Made by a program: the position numbers and the translations under genes. 64,000 bases of DNA, from positions 10,834,194 to 10,898,193 of the forward strand of contig NC_066852.1 in NCBI RefSeq assembly GCF_001640805.2, read 5' to 3'. Shown here one piece after another: positions 59,357-64,000 of the stretch. The notes beneath the pieces are model-generated. The model did not search any database and was not told where the DNA came from. It was given only the letters and a program-made list of their open reading frames with translations. The DNA is from Lates calcarifer. Lineage: Eukaryota; Chordata; Actinopteri; Centropomidae. Numbering within the stretch: position 1 is the stretch's first letter; each line of letters starts with the position of its first letter.

Positions 59357-61441
59357 CTGCCTTTGGAGCAGCTGATGCATGAGTTCTCTGTGGAGTCAAT
59401 AATAAAACCCATCTATTGAGCTAGTTTTCCTCCTCTGAGAGCACAGGACTGACTGCACTGACAACCACTGATGACTGAACATGCAAACTGATGCCAAGGC
59501 AAATGACTACAGGGATTCCTCATCCTCTGTGATGTATGATATTAATGTGAATAGACTCTTACAGATCAGCTCAAATGTTTACCACTTACAGGAAAGGACA
59601 CATATCAACCCACGACTAATGGAGCATATAGTGTAAAAGACACTGCTACAGCATCTTTTAAACACACCTGCATAATTAGGGGAGTCAGTTTGGTATGTAA
59701 TGTTAATGTGTGAACCTGCAAGCGATGCAGTGATGTGCAGCGAACTTTGGACGTACACAGTGTGTCTAGAAATGGCATGCATGTGCATAAAGGATGTGTG
59801 TGTTTCTGAGAAAAGAGAGAGATTCTTGCAGAGGGTGGAGCTATAAAGAAACCAGTTTTATTCAGCACAGCCCTCTGCAGTTATGCTTCTTCAAGTAGCA
59901 AGTGTTTGTGTCCTTTGTTCACTGCATGTATCACTTTTGCTTTCACATTGTAAGGGATTGTGTGTAAGATTAACACTAATGTTCTTGTCCTTCCCTGTCT
60001 TTCTTTCAGCAGGCATGTGCTCCTGAAGCTTTCTCCTAATGAGGCCATTCTGGGACTGCTGCTTGTATTGTTGCTGGGATTGCAAGTCCTAGCCGTGTGT
60101 CCCTCCATGTGTTCCTGCAGCCGCAGCCACAGGGAGGTAGACTGCTCCTGGAGAGGTCTGAGACAGCTGCCCGACGGTTTGCAGCACAACATGCGCTCCC
60201 TCAACTTGTCCCACAATCGATTTCATGACCTGGATGGCCAGCTCACGGCGTACACCCACCTCCGCCTCCTCGATTTGTCTCACAACCGGCTGAGCCACCT
60301 GCCCGCCGGCTTGCCTCGCTCCCTCTGGCAGCTCCACGCCGCCTCCAACCGCCTCCAGTTGCTGGACAAGAACGATACGGTCTACCAGTGGAATCTGCGA
60401 ACGCTTGACCTCTCCAACAACAAGCTGGAGCGGGTGATCTTCATCAACAATACGCTGACCAATTTGTGCATCCTCAACCTAAGTCACAATCACTTCTGGA
60501 CCTTGCCCACCAACATGCCCATGCACCTAGAGGCTATTGACCTGTCCCACAACTTGCTTGTGAAGGTACTGCCAGGCTCTCTGGACCGGCTACCCAGATT
60601 AACTCACTTCTACCTGCATGCTAACCGCTTTTCCACCCTGCCCTTTGGAGTCTTTGACAAGATGACATCTCTTAGAGTCATCACTCTGGATGACAACCCT
60701 TGGGCCTGTCACCTTTACGCTGACATCAGCTACTTAGTGTCCTGGACTCAGCAAACCCCTGCCCGTGTCCTGGGATGCCCCTGCCATACCCAGCCAGTCT
60801 GCGGAGGGGTGCGCCCCAACAGGACCGGAGGGTGGCACTTCGCCTCCTACAACCTGCCCCCCCTGGCTGCGAGTGCCCAGGACCTGAGCCCTGTGCCCCC
60901 TGGGGCCAGTGTCACTGGGTGGTGGTACCTGTCCGTTTCTGCTCTGTTAAGCACCCCACACACACCGAAGCAGACTCTGCACACGCAGCAGCACCCCTTC
61001 ACAGCCACACCCATCTCCACCATGCCACCCAGAAGCACAGATCCACTCCTGACTGTTAATCACCTCTCTGAGTTTGCAAGCCCAGCTGCTGCTGATCACA
61101 TGCCCCACTCTGATCGTCATCTCATTCCTGGCATGAAGGAAGACTCACCCACTGATTCACCCCTCACCACAGACACTTCCCCTTTTCCTGACATAAGCAT
61201 TGTCGCCAAAACGCCCGCCGGGGCTGATGTGACGCTGGCCACAGACCGGTTCTTCACAACGGAGGGCCCCTCCATCCAAACAAAGAAAACGACCACGCTT
61301 CGCACCAGGAGTGTGAGGAGGCAGAATCAGTCCCACTCCAGGGGCATCAGCAACAGCAGCCCGACTCTTGTTATCTGCTCCTCACTGCCTTTCCTCCACA
61401 ACCTGGGGCTTCTGTCTTTCATTCTGCCACATATCCTCTGA
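59206..61441 (+). CDS. omg: Oligodendrocyte-myelin glycoprotein (GPI-anchored LRR protein), 2 coding exons
   Basis: Neuronal and oligodendrocyte surface protein; in mammals it binds the Nogo receptor complex and limits axon growth. Exon 1 contributes only 59206-59213 (ATGAGAAG, donor GTAAGT); exon 2 is 60010-61441. The joined protein is 479 aa, or 478 if the second AG of the acceptor is used. A signal peptide (hydrophobic core about 15-31) precedes a Cys-rich cap CPSMCSCSRSHREVDC. About eight leucine-rich repeats follow (LNLSHNRF, LDLSHNRL, LDLSNNKL, LNLSHNHF, IDLSHNLL and others), then a Ser/Thr/Pro-rich stalk. The hydrophobic C-terminus ends SLPFLHNLGLLSFILPHIL, expected for GPI attachment. 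Slightly longer than the roughly 440-aa mammalian protein, mainly in the stalk. The LRR block YQWNLRTLDLSNNKLE is close to the mammalian one. Confidence 0.94.
59214..60009 (+). other. omg: omg intron (about 0.8 kb)
   Basis: Between GTAAGT and TTCTTTCAG. It contains a 30-nt T run at 59325-59354. No exon or RNA gene was seen. Confidence 0.8.
59325..59354. repeat. T homopolymer in the omg intron
   Basis: Pure run of 30 T residues. Confidence 0.9.
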
Positions 61442-61667
61442 GAGAGAGATGTGGGGGGGGGGGCTCAGTGTTAAGTTGGCGTATCGATTTGCAGCACATA
61501 CACAACACTTTTGTTGTAGAACTGTTATGTTTGTATATTATCAACCCTCCCTAGCAAAAAAGACCATTTGCAATAGAAATTACAGGCTCTAGGATAAATT
61601 TCATAACTCCTGCTATGCTGAGTATGAGATGATGCTACTTTTCAAAAAATAATGCTTTAACTTTTCT

Positions 61668-61673
61668 AATAAA
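61668..61673 (+). terminator. omg: Proximal polyadenylation signal of omg
   Basis: AATAAA about 230 bases after the stop. Confidence 0.45.
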
Positions 61674-62611
61674 TGCTTTTTACAGGCCTCCCCTCAGATG
61701 CCACTGATTTAAAAAAAAAAAAAAAAAACATTGTAATACATATAGCTAGGCACATGATGGCACTATACATTCAGGGACCAGTTCTTTATGTAACTGAGTG
61801 TGGTTTGGTGTTCATCCGCCACCACAGTCTGTTAACTTCAATGTTGACTGAGTTGCTTCCTGGTGCATCTTATAGCCCAAGAATTATCTTGTATCTTTAA
61901 TTTAAATTTTTCCTATTTTTCTACAGCTGTTGGCAGAATTTAACTGGTGTTTTCTCAGTCATTCACAAATGCCAGTTTTCTAATTTACTCCTCTTGACTC
62001 CTCTGCCTATTTTTATTATTTTTTTTTTTTTACCACATGTCCTTGATGCCTGCCTCGCTTGTTTCATGTAACAAATCATATCACTCACAAGAGGAGCAGC
62101 CTTTTCTGGGGACATTGTGATGCAAGAAAGTAGTCATGACATGCACATAATGGAAAACAGCACAGACTCCGTGGAGCAGAGGGCAAACAAACGGACAATG
62201 TTGTGTCACTATCTTCGGCAAACTCTGGGTGCCAGGGTGCTGCTTGTGTATTTTGATCACATCTCAGACTTAAGTGTCCTTCATGATTCAGTGACGCTCG
62301 TGAAAATTATCTGCATGGTGATTGAACGTCCCAGGAATGCTAACCTGCTGGTATAGTGCTGCAGAGCTTTAAAGCGCAGACATTTTCAGGTTATTTATGT
62401 GAAATGTTAAGATATTCAAATCTTGATTGCATTAAGCGGAAATGGCGGCGATGTGCCTGCAGCCTACAGATTTAACTTTTCTGTAATCCATTCACATTAG
62501 GTGTCAAAATAGTGAGAGATGCATTGCAGCAAGCTGCATTTGATAAGCTGAAGAAGAAGACAGAGTCACTTTACTTTTGGATACCTCTCTGAGATGATTT
62601 CTGTAAAGTTA

Positions 62612-62617
62612 AATAAA
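62612..62617 (+). terminator. omg: Distal polyadenylation signal of omg
   Basis: AATAAA followed by TGTGCTG and T-rich sequence, about 1.17 kb after the stop. Confidence 0.5.
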
Positions 62618-62640
62618 ATGTGCTGAGTTATTTGCACCTT

Positions 62641-63017
62641 TTGATGATTGCTTTTCTTTTCTTTATACCATTCTACACTGCTGACTGGAGGTTTTGATTT
62701 GAAACTGTTCACAGTGATCAAGTCTCAGGGGAGAAGCCTGACAGACTGCAATTTTACTTTTAGTATTCAACAACTGCATCTGCATCATCAACAAGGTTAT
62801 AAAAATCAAACTCATCAAACAGTGACTTATTCAGATTTAATTAGCAGACAAAGGTTTGTTTTTAAATGTATTTATCAAGGGAAGGTTCACCACAAGCACA
62901 ACAACATTTATTCAAGTCAGGCCTTTGCCTCACAGTTAATCACAACTGGAAACTGGCCAGAACAAACCCAGTCTTATCGGTTGGTCATTGAGTAATCACT
63001 CTGAAACGTCATGTCCA

Positions 63018-63054
<37 letters not shown>

Positions 63055-64000
63055 ATGCAGAAATACTTTGTGAAACAGAGACAATCCAAGAAGTGCACCC
63101 TCTCTATACTACCTTTACCGATGCCTTGAAGAGAAGTGAGAAAGTCTCACATGCACCTGTGACAGAGAAACCGCAGCTCCCCCGTGGCACCATGTGACAC
63201 AGGGAAGTGAGAGCCTGTGAAGAGGTGACCCTGTGGTTCAGCCAGGCACAGCCTAGACAAAGCAATATGGAGTCACTGTCACCACCCACACAGTGAATGA
63301 TAAACATCTGATGTAATGCCAGTTGGGCCTTGGACGATACCTGAATAGCACAAAAAAAAACAAACATTCCTCTGTATAAATATTGTGAAAAAATAAACAC
63401 AATACACCTGGATCAACTGTACAGTGCGATGATTCAGCAAAGAAAAATCTATCATTCTTTAGATTGACTGAATAAAAAAATATAATAAAAGTCAGACACC
63501 AACACACCCGCCTTCATTCTGCTAAGTCAAACACCTGCTGAATAAGCTCTACATATTTATAGCTCAGAGACAGAAGCCAAACAGACAGAAACATGTGGTT
63601 AGTGTGCTGGTTATTTATAAATATGACTCAAGGCTCAAACAAAGTTAACGTGGTTTCCATTTCTCCTCCTCAATTCTCAGTTTAGACCCCACATTTTCAT
63701 TTAATCAATTATTACTTATTAAACAATGATTCTATTGAGTTCATTCTTTTGCCGTTTAAATTTCTGCCAGTATGCAGCATTATCCAGAAGCAGGAGTAGT
63801 TTTATCCACTATAAACCCTAATTTATGAGGCATGAAAAGACAAAGTGAGGACAAAGTACAAGTGAGATTCTGATTCTATTGCAGTATTTGTGTTTTATTG
63901 AGATCATTTTACTTTTTTTTTTTTACTTTCTGTGTCCCTTTAGCTGCAGAACTTTCTCTTCCAAGTACTGTATGTGTTGGTGAGCTGGCCTGCAAGCCAA
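62641..64000. other. Spacer downstream of omg
   Basis: AT-rich sequence with a 28-nt T run at 63022-63049. No coding sequence was recognised on either strand, and no NF1-like exon. Confidence 0.55.

Larger units (their letters stand above)
61442..62640 (+). other. omg: omg 3'UTR
   Basis: Non-coding AT-rich sequence after the stop with two AATAAA signals, at 61668-61673 and 62612-62617. Either could end the transcript. Confidence 0.55.

Overview
This window looks like nuclear DNA from a ray-finned (probably percomorph) fish. All four genes are vertebrate genes with GT-AG introns. The spacers carry fish-type repeats: a tRNA-derived SINE, Tc1/mariner remnants, an L1-type LINE fragment and many long dinucleotide microsatellites. 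Nothing bacterial or viral was seen. All four genes lie on the + strand.

Layout. (1) 1-1740: AT-rich spacer leading into a promoter. (2) 1827-14066: vezf1, a six-C2H2-finger transcription factor. It has five coding exons (458 aa): a 33-nt first exon, a 7.1-kb first intron and a roughly 2-kb 3'UTR ending near 16.13 kb. (3) 16.1-24.6 kb: gene-free spacer with an L1 remnant (about 18.38-19.25 kb), a hAT-like MITE, a tRNA-derived SINE (21.73 kb) and a 100-bp TA-flanked mariner MITE (24.28 kb). (4) 25115-48980: ksr1, the Ras/MAPK scaffold pseudokinase. I assembled 21 coding exons (983 aa), including a last exon that contributes only 7 coding nucleotides; the 3'UTR runs to about 50.82 kb. (5) 50.8-56.5 kb: gene-free, with a large TA/CA satellite and two different degraded Tc1 transposases. 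(6) 56581-57435: an evi2a-like single-pass membrane protein with an uninterrupted reading frame. (7) 59206-61441: omg, the GPI-anchored LRR oligodendrocyte-myelin glycoprotein, with a tiny first coding exon. (8) 61.4-64 kb: 3'UTR and spacer.

Context. In mammals EVI2A, EVI2B and OMG sit, in that order, on the opposite strand within one intron of NF1. Here the evi2a-to-omg order and shared orientation are kept, but the pair lies directly downstream of ksr1 and I could recognise no NF1 exon on either side within the window. The genes do not form an operon. Two act in signalling or transcription (ksr1, vezf1) and two are cell-surface proteins (evi2a-like, omg). I found no convincing undescribed system. 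The points most worth checking are splice-level: tandem donors that would change vezf1 finger 5 from CX2C to CX4C, the ksr1 micro-exon that changes only the last residue, overlapping start/stop uORFs at ksr1 and omg, and the evi2a-omg block apparently without nf1.
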